Below, in pieces: positions 9,601-19,991 of a stretch of DNA of 64,000 nt (within the stretch, counting starts at the first letter, position 1; every line of letters starts with the position of its first letter). Both the position numbers and the translations under genes were made by a program. The notes beneath the pieces are model-generated. The model was not told the origin of the DNA. It saw nothing but the letters and a program-made list of their open reading frames with translations, and did no database searches. This DNA is from Rhodospirillales bacterium (GTDB lineage Bacteria > Pseudomonadota > Alphaproteobacteria > Reyranellales > Reyranellaceae). The stretch covers positions 1 through 64,000 of the forward strand of contig JACPOB010000141.1 of assembly GCA_016185145.1 (NCBI GenBank), written 5' to 3'.

Positions 9601-12600
9601 CCGCGATCGAGCCGGTCGTGCCGCCGTTGCCGAGTTGCAGCGTGCCGGCGGCGATGGTCGTGAGGCCGCTGTAGCTGTTATCGGCCGTGAAGATGAGCGT
9701 GCCGGTGCCGAGCTTGTCGAGCGCGCCGCTGCCCGAGATCGTGCCGCCGAAGGTGACGTTGTCGGAGCGGTTGAAGGCGAGCGTGCCGTTGTTCAGCACG
9801 TCGCCGCTGATCGACCCGGTGGTGCCGCCGTTGCCGACCTGCAGGATGCCGCCCGAGATCGTCGTGCCGCCGGCGTGGCTGTTGTCGCCGGTCAGGATCA
9901 CCGTGCCGGTGCCCGACTTGGTCAGGCTGCCGCTGCCCGACATCGCGCCGGCATAGGTGCCGTTGGTGCTCTGGTCGAAGGTGACGGCGGCGTTGTTGAC
10001 GATGTTGCCTTGCAGGCTCGCCGTCGTGCCTTGCAGCACGCCGCCCGACACTGTCGTGCCGCCCGAGTAGCTGTTGCTGCCGGTGAGCGTCACCGTGCCA
10101 GTGCCCGACTTGGTAAAGCTGCCGCTGCCCGACATGGCGCCGGCATAGGTGCCGTAGGTGCTCTGGTCGAAGGTGACGGCGGCATTGTTGATGATGGCGC
10201 CTTGCAGGCTCGTCGTCGTGCCGACCAGCGTGGTGCCGGCGCCCGACACCGTCGTGCCGCCGCCATAGCTGTTGGTCCCGCTGAACGTCACCGTGCCGCC
10301 ACCCTGCACCGTGACGGCACCCGTTCCGGACATGTTGCCGGCATAGGTGCCGGTGCCAGCCTGGTCGAAGCGCACATTGGCGTTGTTGGTGATGGCGCCC
10401 TGCAGGCTGGTCGTCGTGCCGACCAACGTGGTGCTGGCACCCGACACCGTCGTGCCGCCGCCATAGGAGTTGCTCCCGCTGAACGTCACCGTGCCGCCGC
10501 CCTGCACCGTGACCGCGCCCGTGCCCGACATGTTGCCGGCGTAGGTGCCGGTGCTGGCCTGGTCGAAGCGGACGTTGGCGTTGTTGGTGATGGCACCCTG
10601 CAGGCTGGTCGTCGTGCCGACCAGCGTGGTGCCGGCGCCCGACACCGTCGTGCCGCCGCCATAGGAGTTGGTCCCGCTGAACGTCATCGTGCCGCCGCCC
10701 TGCACCGTGACCGCTCCGGTGCCCGACATGTTGCCGGCATAGGTCCCGGCACCCGCCTGATCGAAGCGGACGTTGGCGTTGTTGGTGATGGCACCCTGCA
10801 GGCTGGTCGTCGTGCCGACCAGCGTGGTGCCGGCGCCCGACACCGTCGTGCCGCCACCATAGGAGTTCGTGCCGCTGAACGTCACCGTGCCGCCGCCCTG
10901 AACGGTGACGGCACCCGTACCGGACATGTTGCCGGTATAGGTGCCGGTGCCAGCCTGGTTAAACGTCACAGCGGCGTTGTTGGTGATGGCGCCCTGCAGG
11001 CTCGTCGTCGTGCCCTGCAGCGTGCCGGCCGATACCGTCGTGCCGCCGGCATAGGTGTTGGCGCCGCCAAGGATCAGCGTGCCGTCGCCGGTCTTGGTCA
11101 GCCCGCCGCCGCCGCCGATGGCGCCGTTGTGGGTCAGCGTCGTGCCGCTGGCCGTCTCGAAGGTGCCGCCGCCGGCATTGAGCGTCGTGACGCGTGAGGT
11201 CGTGAACGTGGCCGTCGTCTGCAGCGTGCCGCCGTTCAGGCTGAGGCCGCCGCTGGCGTTGCCCAGATTGTTGTCGGCCGATACGGACAGCGTGCCGGCG
11301 TTGATCGTCGTGCCGCCCTGATATGTGTTGGTGCCGGAGAGCGTCACCGTGCCGGAGCCCGACTTGGTCAGGCCGCCGGTGCCCTCGATGACGTTGCCGA
11401 CGGTGAGCGTGCCGGTGCGATTGAACGCCAGCGTGCCGTTGTTGGTCACGGTGCCGCCGCCCAGCGTGCCGGTGGCGCCGCCGTCGCCGATCTGCAGGGT
11501 GCCGGCGCCGATGATGGTGGTGCCGCCGTAGCTGTTGGTCCCGGTGAGGATGGTGGTGCCGCCGGCATTGATGAGCGAACCGCTGCCGCTGATCGCATTG
11601 GCGACCGTGACCGTGTCGCTGCGGTTGAAGGTGAGCCGGTCGTTGTTGACGACGTTGCCAGTGCCGAGAGTGCCGCTCGTGAGGCCGTTGCCGACGATCA
11701 GGTTGCCGGCGGTGATGGTGGTGGTGCCGGTATAGGTGTTGTTGCCCCGCAGCGTGAACGACAGGGTGCCGTTCAGGGTGAAGTTGCCGTCGCCGGTGAT
11801 GACGGTGTCCGTGCCGGCGCCGCCACTAACCGTACCCGTGGTCAGGCTGCCGCCGCTGCCCAGGTTGATGGTGCCGCCGATGCCGGCGAGCTCGGACACG
11901 GTCTGTGCATTGCCGTTGAGGTCCAGGGTGCCGCCGTTGACGGAAAGCGTGCCGGTCCCGATCGACGAGCCGGCGCCGAGCCGAAGCGTGCCGGCGCTGA
12001 CGAGGGTGCTGCCGGTGGCGCTGTTGGTGCCGGTGAGGGTCGTGGTGCCGCTGCCGATCTGCCGGATCTGGCCGGCGCCGGTGATCGCGTTGCCCACCGA
12101 CAGCGCGCCGGTGCTGTTGAACGACAGGATGGCGTTGTTGGTGACGCCGCCGGCGCCGTTGCCCAGGGTGCCGCCGGTGCCGAGCTCCAGCACGCCGGCG
12201 TCGATGGTGGTGGCGCCGCTGTAGGTGTTGTTGCCGGTGAGCGCCAGGGTGCCGGCGCCGATCTTGGTCAGCGAACCGGTGCTGCCGATCACGCCGCTCA
12301 GCGTCAGCGTGTTGGCCTGGGTGTCGACCGTGCCGGGACCCGCCAGCGTCACCGCATTGGCGACGTTGAGGTTGTTGGCGTCGGCCCGCAGGGTGCTGCC
12401 ATCCAGCGTGACGGTCCCGGTGCCGAGGCTGTCGTTCGCTGAGATGGCGATCGTGCCGGCGGTCGCCGAAAGCGTGCCGCTGAAGTTGGCGTTGCCGCCG
12501 GTCAGCGCCAGCGTTCCCGCGCCGCTCTTGGAGAGCCCGCCCGTGCCGGCCAGGGCGTTGTTGCCTGCCAGCGTCTGCGTGCCGCTGGCGATGTTCATGG

Positions 12601-14101
12601 CGGTCGTGCCGGCGCCGTGCAGGTACATCACCGTGCCCTGGGCCTGGCCCGCCGTCGCGCCGCCGGTGCCGCCGGTCGTGCCTCCGGTCACGCCATAGGT
12701 GCCGGCAAGGTTGCCGCCGGTGATGGTGAGGTTGCCGCCGTCGCGAACGAAGAAGGCGCCGCCCAGCGCCGCGCCGCCGCCGCCGTCGGCATCTCGGCCC
12801 ACGCCGCCTTGGCCGCCGAGGCCTCCGCTCGGGGCATTCGTTGCCGGGGGGGTGGCGGAGCCACCGCCGCCGCCGCCGCCGAAGCCGCCGGCGCCGCCCA
12901 TGCTTCCAGGTCCGAGGGTGCGGGTGCCGCCGCCGCCGCCGCCGAACCCGCCGGCGCCACCCGGACCGTCGTTGCTATTGCCGCCGCCGCCGCCGCCGCC
13001 GAAATCTCCGCCAGCGCCGCCGGCAACATTTCCTTTGCCGCCGCCGCCACCGCCACCGACACCGCCGGCACCGCCAGCAGAGTTGCCTCCGTTGGTGCTG
13101 CTGCCGCCGCCCCCGCCCGAAAACTGGCCAGCGCCACCCCCCGCGCCGTCGGTTCCGCTGCCACCGCCGCCTCCTCCTACGGCCACCGCACCGGCGCCGC
13201 CCGAGCCGGAATTGCCGCCGGCACCTCCCTGGGCACCACCTCCCGCACCGCCGCCGGCGGCCGAGCCGGTGCTGCCGTTCGCGCCCAGGGCGGCACCGCC
13301 GCCGCCGCCGCCGCCACCGCCGCCGGCACTGGCGAACCCGGACCCCCCATTGCCCTGCTGCCCGCCGCCGCCGCCGCCGCTACTGGCGCCCGCCGGTGCG
13401 TTTCCGCCGTTGCCGAATTCGCCGCCACCACCGCCACCGCCGAGGCCGTCGCTGTTGCCGCCGTTGCCTTCATAGCCGCCGCCGCCAGCGCCGGCAGTCG
13501 CCGTTGCACTGCCGCCATTCCCGCCCAAGCCGCCGCCGCCGCCGCCGCCGGTGCCGCCAAACCCCGTCGCGGCATTACCGCCGATGCCACCGGAGCCGCC
13601 GGTTGCCGAAGCATTGCCGACCGAGACGTTCGTCAGGGCGACCGCCGCCCCCTGGTTGACGAACACGGCGGCGCCCGCGCCCAGGCCGCCGCCGCCACCG
13701 CCGCCCGTGGCGCTGGCGATGGTGGCGCCATTGCCGCCGTTGCCCCCCTGGGCCACGGCGTTGTTGATGGTGAGGTTCGAGATCGACACGGCTCCCGCCT
13801 GCACGAAGAAGGCGCGGCCCGCGTTGTTGGCGTCGATGGTGTTGTTGTTGCCGGCGACGGTCACGTTGGTCGTGATCATCGGCAGCGACTGGGTCAACGT
13901 GATGTTGCCCGTGATGTTGATGTTGGCGTCGCCGCCGGCGTTGGCGGCGAAGATCGCGTTGCGCAGCTGGGTCTCGTTGCTGACGTTGACGGCCCATGCC
14001 GCCGCCGGCGACAGGCAGGTTCCCACAAGCAGGCTGGCCGTCAGCCGACGCAGGACTGGCGACGACACGGCCACCCGCACCCGTTCCGATGCTGTGCTCA
14101 C
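6605..14101 (-). CDS. Giant autotransporter (type V secretion) with PATR beta-helix repeats
   Basis: A 2,498-residue outer-membrane autotransporter. Residues 1-37 are a signal peptide ending AAAWA. Residues 38-130 form a pectin-lyase-like beta-helix start (NITLTQSLPMITTNVTVAG). Residues about 120-445 are extremely glycine-rich (runs of GGGGGG). Residues about 495-2130 consist of passenger-associated repeats of the NTYSGGTTVSGG type, including near-identical 66-residue units. The last ~285 residues are the beta-barrel, ending in an aromatic residue (LNVGLRLSW) as needed for BAM recognition. Expected role: a surface adhesin or biofilm protein; there is no catalytic motif. The repeats suggest length variation by recombination. 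No processing enzyme is adjacent. A divergent reading of this DNA gives long Pro/Ala-rich shadow frames that are not genes. Confidence 0.93.
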   Translation of the reverse strand: MSTASERVRVAVSSPVLRRLTASLLVGTCLSPAAAWAVNVSNETQLRNAIFAANAGGDANINITGNITLTQSLPMITTNVTVAGNNNTIDANNAGRAFFVQAGAVSISNLTINNAVAQGGNGGNGATIASATGGGGGGGLGAGAAVFVNQGAAVALTNVSVGNASATGGSGGIGGNAATGFGGTGGGGGGGLGGNGGSATATAGAGGGGYEGNGGNSDGLGGGGGGGEFGNGGNAPAGASSGGGGGGQQGNGGSGFASAGGGGGGGGGGAALGANGSTGSAAGGGAGGGAQGGAGGNSGSGGAGAVAVGGGGGGSGTDGAGGGAGQFSGGGGGSSTNGGNSAGGAGGVGGGGGGGKGNVAGGAGGDFGGGGGGGNSNDGPGGAGGFGGGGGGTRTLGPGSMGGAGGFGGGGGGGSATPPATNAPSGGLGGQGGVGRDADGGGGAALGGAFFVRDGGNLTITGGNLAGTYGVTGGTTGGTGGATAGQAQGTVMYLHGAGTTAMNIASGTQTLAGNNALAGTGGLSKSGAGTLALTGGNANFSGTLSATAGTIAISANDSLGTGTVTLDGSTLRADANNLNVANAVTLAGPGTVDTQANTLTLSGVIGSTGSLTKIGAGTLALTGNNTYSGATTIDAGVLELGTGGTLGNGAGGVTNNAILSFNSTGALSVGNAITGAGQIRQIGSGTTTLTGTNSATGSTLVSAGTLRLGAGSSIGTGTLSVNGGTLDLNGNAQTVSELAGIGGTINLGSGGSLTTGTVSGGAGTDTVITGDGNFTLNGTLSFTLRGNNTYTGTTTITAGNLIVGNGLTSGTLGTGNVVNNDRLTFNRSDTVTVANAISGSGSLINAGGTTILTGTNSYGGTTIIGAGTLQIGDGGATGTLGGGTVTNNGTLAFNRTGTLTVGNVIEGTGGLTKSGSGTVTLSGTNTYQGGTTINAGTLSVSADNNLGNASGGLSLNGGTLQTTATFTTSRVTTLNAGGGTFETASGTTLTHNGAIGGGGGLTKTGDGTLILGGANTYAGGTTVSAGTLQGTTTSLQGAITNNAAVTFNQAGTGTYTGNMSGTGAVTVQGGGTVTFSGTNSYGGGTTVSGAGTTLVGTTTSLQGAITNNANVRFDQAGAGTYAGNMSGTGAVTVQGGGTMTFSGTNSYGGGTTVSGAGTTLVGTTTSLQGAITNNANVRFDQASTGTYAGNMSGTGAVTVQGGGTVTFSGSNSYGGGTTVSGASTTLVGTTTSLQGAITNNANVRFDQAGTGTYAGNMSGTGAVTVQGGGTVTFSGTNSYGGGTTVSGAGTTLVGTTTSLQGAIINNAAVTFDQSTYGTYAGAMSGSGSFTKSGTGTVTLTGSNSYSGGTTVSGGVLQGTTASLQGNIVNNAAVTFDQSTNGTYAGAMSGSGSLTKSGTGTVILTGDNSHAGGTTISGGILQVGNGGTTGSISGDVLNNGTLAFNRSDNVTFGGTISGSGALDKLGTGTLIFTADNSYSGLTTIAAGTLQLGNGGTTGSIAGNVLNNGILAFNRSDDIVFAGNVDGSGAIAYMGPGKVTLTGTITNTGGTVLAGGIVEAGSDASLGAAGATLTFAGGTLQATASFSVDRPVSLITGGGTIDTAGNTLTVTGNMTGVGGLTKTGTGTLILEGANTYSGGTTVSGGTLAGTTSSLQGAITNNANVRFDQAGTGTYAGNMSGTGAVTVQGGGTVTFSGTNSYGGGTTVSGVGTTLVGTTTSLQGNILNNAAVVFDQAGNGTYAGTMTGTGALAVQGGGTVTLTGANSYSGGTTVTGGSTLAGTTTSLQGNILNNAAVVFNQATGGSYAGNMSGTGSLLVSGTGIVLLTGTNTYTGGTTVTGGSLVGTTQSLQGNILNNASVTFNQAGNGTYGGNMSGTGALTLGGGGTFTLTGTNSYSGGTTVTGGSSLVGNTSSLQGNILINTGTVSFVQSTNGTYAGTMSGTGGVGIQGGGTVTFTGTNTYTGATTVNGSTLVVNGTLASPVSLANGGTLGGTGSIGTLIINGGVLAPGNSIGTMTVNGNLVHNGGVYQVEVNAAGQNDRVNVAGTATINGASVQVLAAPGNYGNSTTYTILNAVGGVSGVYAGVTSNFAFLTPSLSYNANNVFLTLALQGAAFSGFGGNTGNQRGVGAALDQAYATATGDFATVIGALAGLNTQQGPYTLNQISGQPYADFGTANLASNTLFMNALGQQMAVARGGQGSGQRQALAQACEVEACDGASPFSVWGSALGGFGSVQGDSNSNTFTYNLGGAAAGIDYRVLPSLLLGIGAGYTSGTQWTDTFQGKGWTNAVSVAAYASFTQSGFYADLLAGYAYSNNQLQRQISIPNLQPRTANGSTGANQFLGQVELGYQIPVYAPAQASITPFARLQVMSVNQAAFSEWGANSLSLNVQQQTTNSVRSTLGAQLNGAIGLGDTRTLDLALRLGWLHDYSYTGRPMTAAFAGAPANAFTVYGAAPQRDAAAIGFQASTNVAAATQIYLRYDGDIGSGTDNHTLNVGLRLSW
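8364..9150 (-). repeat. Tandem repeats of 192-198 bp in autotransporter passenger (distal array)
   Basis: The TGCAGG that encodes the conserved SLQG tetrapeptide recurs at 8364, 8559, 8751, 8946 and 9144, so units are 195, 192, 195 and 198 bp, all multiples of three. Units are less alike than those in the 10011 array. Confidence 0.8.
10011..11000 (-). repeat. Tandem array of near-identical 198-bp units in autotransporter passenger
   Basis: The same TGCAGG landmark occurs at 10011, 10203, 10401, 10599, 10797 and 10995. The last four intervals are exactly 198 bp (66 codons). Each unit encodes TSLQGAITNNA...GTYAGNMSGTGAVTVQGGG...NSYGGGTTVSGAG with only a few substitutions. Such identity points to recent duplication or gene conversion and may be collapsed or expanded in assemblies. 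Confidence 0.88.
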
Positions 14102-14270
14102 CTTATCTCCCCTTCAACCATCGGGAGACACAGGCACCAAGACGGGGCCATCCCAAGCCACCCGTCACACCACGCGCTACTCCCCAATCGACCTGCACGT
14201 TAGCTGATTTCCCGCACGGGTGACGTCAAAAAAATATCAATGTGGCGGGTCGGACGCTATGCGCGTCCGC

Positions 14271-14702
14271 TCAGCGCCGTCCTTTGGGGTAGCGGGGGGC
14301 CAGGACCTGTCGCACTGGCGCTGTCGGGCGTCGCTCGGACGACCAGAGAAAGTTGAGGTACTTGTCGCGGGTGTCGTGGCAGATGTTGCCGTACATCATG
14401 AGATAGGAAGCCCGACGTGCAGCGTCGCGCCACACCGCTGCAGGATCGGCGAGGTCGGCTTCGTATTGAGCGACGTTGGCGGCCGAGATTGCGCTCGGCA
14501 GGATGTCCATCGCCTGCGGGACGCTGCGGCCCTCCAGCCAGTCGGCCGCATGCTGTCCCAGGGCATAGGCGAATACGGGAGAGTTCAGGCTGATGCTCGC
14601 CTTGTAGGGCCCACGGCTCGCGGGCGCAGGAGCGACAGCGAGGTCGACAATTCGACGTAGGCTTGCCCACTGAGCCGTGTGGCCCCACCCGTTTCCTTTC
14701 AC
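14271..14702 (-). pseudogene. Probable C-terminal remnant of an ABC sugar-type substrate-binding protein
   Basis: The 143-codon frame reads like protein only from about 14610 onward (PYKASISLNSPVFAYALGQH, then AADWLEGRSVPQAMDILP and YGNICHDTRDKYLNFLWSSE). This resembles the C-terminal lobe of ribose-type periplasmic binding proteins. The upstream part has no signal peptide and looks like noise, so the N-terminal two-thirds are missing. It lies head-to-head with the thiC riboswitch. The family assignment rests on remembered resemblance and is uncertain; a short lineage-specific gene is the alternative. Confidence 0.4.
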
Positions 14703-14782
14703 ATTTCATGCGCCAGTAGCGCAGTTTGGCTGAAGCCGTTCTGGGTTGCCTCGCGCTGCGTTGGGTATAGACTCCGTTCCGT

Positions 14783-14880
14783 CCAAGGGGGGTCCCGACA
14801 AGGGGCTGAGATACCGACGGCCATCCAGGCAGCGCGGTGACCCTTTGAACCTGATCCGGGTCATGCCGGCGAAGGGACTG
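14783..14880 (+). promoter_or_regulatory. TPP riboswitch (THI element) controlling thiC
   Basis: Contains the conserved thi-box parts in order: GGGGGGTCCC, then GGGGCTGAGA, and later GACCCTTTGAACCTGATCC followed by GGGTCATGCCGGCGAAGGGA. These form the P2/P3 and P4/P5 arms that bind thiamine pyrophosphate. It ends 65 bp before the thiC start, so TPP should switch off thiC expression. Confidence 0.97.
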
Positions 14881-14945
14881 GATGCCTCCTTTGCACAGCT
14901 ACACGCCGGATCTCCGTTAGCCACCAGCCACGGGAGATCCTCGTC

Positions 14946-16760
<1,815 letters not shown>

Positions 16761-16765
16761 TCAGC

Positions 16766-16897
16766 CTTCCTCCCCAGCGAAGCTGGGGAGGTGTCCGCGA
16801 AGCGGACGGAGGGGTCATGATCAACCGTCTTGAGCCTCTTGACCCCTCCGTCGCCGTATGACGGCGACACCTCCCCACGCGAAGCGTGGGGAGGAAG
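16766..16897. repeat. Palindromic intergenic repeat, family B (possible thiC terminator)
   Basis: CTTCCTCCCCAGCGAAGCTG on the left is mirrored by CACGCGAAGCGTGGGGAGGAAG on the right, with inner arms GAGGGGTCA...TGACCCCTC. The whole 130-bp unit can fold as one long hairpin just after the thiC stop. It is a different family from the repeat at 3213. A weaker relative lies at 27997. Confidence 0.85.
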
Positions 16898-17000
16898 TGT
16901 TAGCGGCGACGCCGCCCGGTCGCTGTCAAAAAACCTTCGCGGAGCCGTAGCGATTCCTCAGCCGTCGGGCCGAACACTGGCGCCGAGGGGGGATCGTCAC

Positions 17001-18617
17001 ATGTCGTTCGAAGCCTCGGCGCGCCGGCTGGTCCTGCCGGTGGCGACTGCCGCCATCGCGCTGGCCCTGGCGGGGCCAGCTCTTGCCCAGGCTCAGGCGC
17101 CGTCGACCCAGGAGCTGCTCGATCAGATCCGCTTGCTGCAGAAACGGATCGAGCAGCTCGAAGCGGCCGAGAAGCAGCGGCAGGCGGCCGACACGAGAGC
17201 CCGCGCGGCGGTCCAACCGGCGGCAGCCCAACCGCCGGCGGCGCAGAGGCCGGCCAGGGCGGAGACGACAGCTCCGTCGACGGCTGCTCCCGCGCCGCCT
17301 CCCGCCGACCCGGACAAGCCCAACGGCACCTTCATGCTGGGCTCGGTGAAGCTGACGCTCGGCGGCTTCATCGATCTGACCGGCTACTACCGCAGCCGGA
17401 ACGAGAATCGCGGCACCGGCACCGGCTACGCCACCATTCCCTTCTACGGGCCGACGCCGCAGGGCAATTCCGACGAGTTCGGCATGAGCGCCCAGCAGAC
17501 ACGCCTGTCGCTGAAGGCCGAGGCGCCGGTCGGCGCGGACTCGCGAATCATCGGCTACGGCGAAATGGACTTCAACAACGGGGCCGGCGGCGCCAACTCC
17601 ACGCAGTCGAACGGTTACACGCCGCGTCTGCGCCAGGCCTACGGCCAGTACGAAGACGATTCATGGCAGGCCTATTTCCTGGCAGGCCAGGCGTGGACCC
17701 TGGCGACGCCGTTCAGGAAAGGCCTCGATCCCCTCAGCACGTGGCAGCCGCCGGTGATCGATCACAACTACATGGTCGGCTACAACTACCTGCGCGTGCC
17801 GATGGTGCGCGCCGTGAAAGGCTTCGGCAATTTCTGGATGGGCATCGAGGCCAACACGCCGCAGACGGTGTTCGGCGGCACGGCCGCAGCTCCGCCCGGC
17901 GGCACCGTGTTCACGGGCTATCCCGGCGCGACCGGCCTCAATCCGCAGGTCAACTACAGCGTCAACGTCGCACCGGATGTCGTCGCCAAGCTCGCCGTCG
18001 ACACCAAGTTCGGCCACCTCGACGTCTTCGGCGTGGCGCGCTGGTTTCGCGACCAAGTCTCCTTCGGGACGACAAGCGTGAACTACGACGCCTTCGGCGG
18101 CGGCATCGGCGCCAGCGCCTACGTTCCCATCGGCGATTGGGTCGACCTGATGGGCAGCGTCATGTACGGCAGCGGCATCGGCCGCTATGGCGCCGCCGGC
18201 CTGCCCGACGTCACCTTCACGGCCAACGGCGGCCTCGCCACATTGCCGCAGGGCATGGGTACGGCCGGCGCGGTCGTGCATGTCATCCCGAAGGTCCTCG
18301 ATCTCTACGGCTTCTATGGCTGGAACTGGGTCGGCGCGAGCTACTTCCCGGGTGGCGGCTACGGTAATCCGACCTTCGACAACACCGGCTGCTTCAATCC
18401 GAATGCCGGCGGCTCGGGCTGCGCGGGCAACAGCCAGACGCTCAGCGAACTGACGGTCGGTCTCAACTGGAACATGCTGCGTGGTCGCTACGGCACCCTG
18501 CGCAGCGGGCTGCAGTACGGCAACATCATCCGCACCGCCTACTACGGCGTCGGCGGCACGCCCAGCGCCGTCGAGGACCTGTTCATGCTCAACCTGCGCT
18601 ACATGCCCTTTGAGTAA
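17001..18617 (+). CDS. DcaP-like trimeric outer-membrane porin
   Basis: A 538-residue outer-membrane protein. The signal peptide runs to about residue 29 (GPALAQAQA). It is followed by a short coiled coil (LLDQIRLLQKRIEQLEAAEKQ) and a Pro/Ala-rich linker, then a beta-barrel beginning NGTFMLGSVKLTLGGFIDLTG and ending LFMLNLRYMPFE, whose last residues suit BAM recognition. This order matches DcaP-type porins, which carry dicarboxylates and other small anions. ATG 17001 is preceded by a GGGGGGA ribosome site. It stands alone between the repeat at 16766 and the efflux operon. The substrate is not readable. Confidence 0.85.
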   Translation: MSFEASARRLVLPVATAAIALALAGPALAQAQAPSTQELLDQIRLLQKRIEQLEAAEKQRQAADTRARAAVQPAAAQPPAAQRPARAETTAPSTAAPAPPPADPDKPNGTFMLGSVKLTLGGFIDLTGYYRSRNENRGTGTGYATIPFYGPTPQGNSDEFGMSAQQTRLSLKAEAPVGADSRIIGYGEMDFNNGAGGANSTQSNGYTPRLRQAYGQYEDDSWQAYFLAGQAWTLATPFRKGLDPLSTWQPPVIDHNYMVGYNYLRVPMVRAVKGFGNFWMGIEANTPQTVFGGTAAAPPGGTVFTGYPGATGLNPQVNYSVNVAPDVVAKLAVDTKFGHLDVFGVARWFRDQVSFGTTSVNYDAFGGGIGASAYVPIGDWVDLMGSVMYGSGIGRYGAAGLPDVTFTANGGLATLPQGMGTAGAVVHVIPKVLDLYGFYGWNWVGASYFPGGGYGNPTFDNTGCFNPNAGGSGCAGNSQTLSELTVGLNWNMLRGRYGTLRSGLQYGNIIRTAYYGVGGTPSAVEDLFMLNLRYMPFE

Positions 18618-18645
18618 GAAGGGCGAATTTTGTGGCGGGAGGGAG

Positions 18646-18687
18646 GGCGACCCACCATATGTCTGGGGTAGCGGTCGCCATATGGTG
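18646..18687 (+). other. Interleaved inverted repeats (possible pseudoknot or switching hairpins)
   Basis: Two complementary pairs overlap: GGCGACC (18646-18652) with GGTCGCC (18673-18679), and CACCATATG (18653-18661) with CATATGGTG (18679-18687). Their order A-B-A'-B' allows an H-type pseudoknot or two competing hairpins. It lies between the porin and the efflux operon. Confidence 0.5.
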
Positions 18688-18846
18688 CGAAAAAACTCCC
18701 CGTGCGACCTTCTGGAATGTCCTGCGTTACACCATTTGGCCGTGTTCAGGCGTTAATCCTGCGCCCATCGGATCCGCGGGGAGACTCTTGCGAATTGGTC
18801 CGTACTGGTAGGCAGCTAGCGCGTACTGGGGGCATATAGGAACACG

Positions 18847-19978
18847 ATGAAAAGGTTGCGGACCCTGCTCGGGATCGGCCTAGGGCTCGCCATCGTGGCT
18901 GGTGCCGGCTGGTATATTTCACAAACCGGGACGACGCCTGCCCCCCGGCAGGCCGGCCGGTTCGGTGCCGGCATGCCGACGCCCGTGGGCATCGCGACCG
19001 CTGCCAAGGGTGAGGTCCCGGTGGTGATCCGCGCGCTGGGCACGGTGACCCCGCTGAATACCGTCAACGTCAAGACGCAGATCACCGGCCAGCTGCTCAA
19101 GGTCGACTTCAAGGAAGGCCAGATGGTGAAGCAGGGCGACATGCTCGCCCTGGTCGATCCGCGGCCTTATGACGTCGCCCTGCAGCAGGCGATCGGCCAG
19201 CAGCAGAAGGACGAGGCGCTGCTCAAGAACGCCCAGACCGACCTCGAGCGCTATCGCAAGCTGGTCGCCCAGGATTCGATCGCCCGCCAGCAGCTCGACA
19301 CCCAGCAGTCGGATCTGCATCATCATCCAGATCCAGCCGATCTCGGTGCTGTTCACCATCCCCGAGGACACGCTGCCGCAGGTGCGCGACCGCCTGAAGG
19401 CCGGCGCCAAGCTTGAAGTGCGCGTGCTCGACCGCTCGCAGAAGAACGAGCTCGCCATCGGCCGGCTCGACACCCACGACAACCTGATCGACATCACGAC
19501 CGGCACGGTGAAGCTGCGCGCCGTGTTCGACAACAAGGACGACACGCTGTTCCCCAACCAGTTCGTCAATGTCCGCCTGCTGGTCGACACGGTGAAGGAC
19601 GCCACCGTCGTGCCCGTCGCCGCCATCCAGCGCGGCCAGCCCGGCACCTTCGTCTACCTGGTGAAAGCCGACGACACGGTCGAGATCCGCGTCGTCGAGC
19701 TCGGCGCCACCGACGGCGACAAGGTGCAGATCGTCAAGGGGCTGCAGCCCGGCGACCAGGTCGTGACCGACGGCACCGACCGCCTGCGCGACGGCGCCAA
19801 GATCCGGCGGCCGGGCGGCGGCCAGCCGCGCGCCGCGTCGGGCCCGCCGATCGCCAACGCGCCTGAAGGGGCGTCCCAGCAGGGCAGTGATCAGAGGCAG
19901 CAAAGGCGTCGCCAGGCCAACGGCGGCAGCCCGGGTAGCGCCCCTGGCGGCGCCGCCGCCGCCCAGCCCAACCAGTAA
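18847..19978 (+). pseudogene. mdtA: RND efflux periplasmic adaptor (MdtA-like), broken by internal deletion and frameshift
   Basis: The first frame from ATG 18847 encodes a signal/anchor and the lipoyl and hairpin start (VNVKTQITGQLLKVDFKEGQ, RQQLDTQQS), then turns to nonsense at about 19311. Protein-like sequence resumes in the next frame at about 19320 (IQIQPISVLFTIPEDTLPQV) and runs to 19978 with DDTLFPNQFVNVRLLVDT and GDQVVTDGTDRLRDGAKI. Compared with my memory of E. coli MdtA, roughly 55-57 residues are missing: the second hairpin helix and the rest of the lipoyl domain up to the GIVVITQ strand. The loss joins DTQQS directly to IQIQPISV and also shifts the frame. Downstream mdtB, mdtC and outer-membrane factor genes are intact. 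Either a true inactivating deletion or an assembly collapse. Confidence 0.85.
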
Positions 19979-19991
19979 TCCCCGCCGCGAC

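Noticed and set aside
8364..11000. CRISPR-like appearance of regularly spaced repeats
   Set aside because: The repeat period is 198 bp, always a multiple of three, and lies within one continuous reading frame; there are no short direct repeats with unique spacers and no cas genes.
7484..14207. Long plus-strand frames rich in Pro, Ala or Arg opposite the autotransporter
   Set aside because: They are antisense translations of the Gly/Thr/Asn-rich repeat codons and have no ribosome sites or family resemblance.
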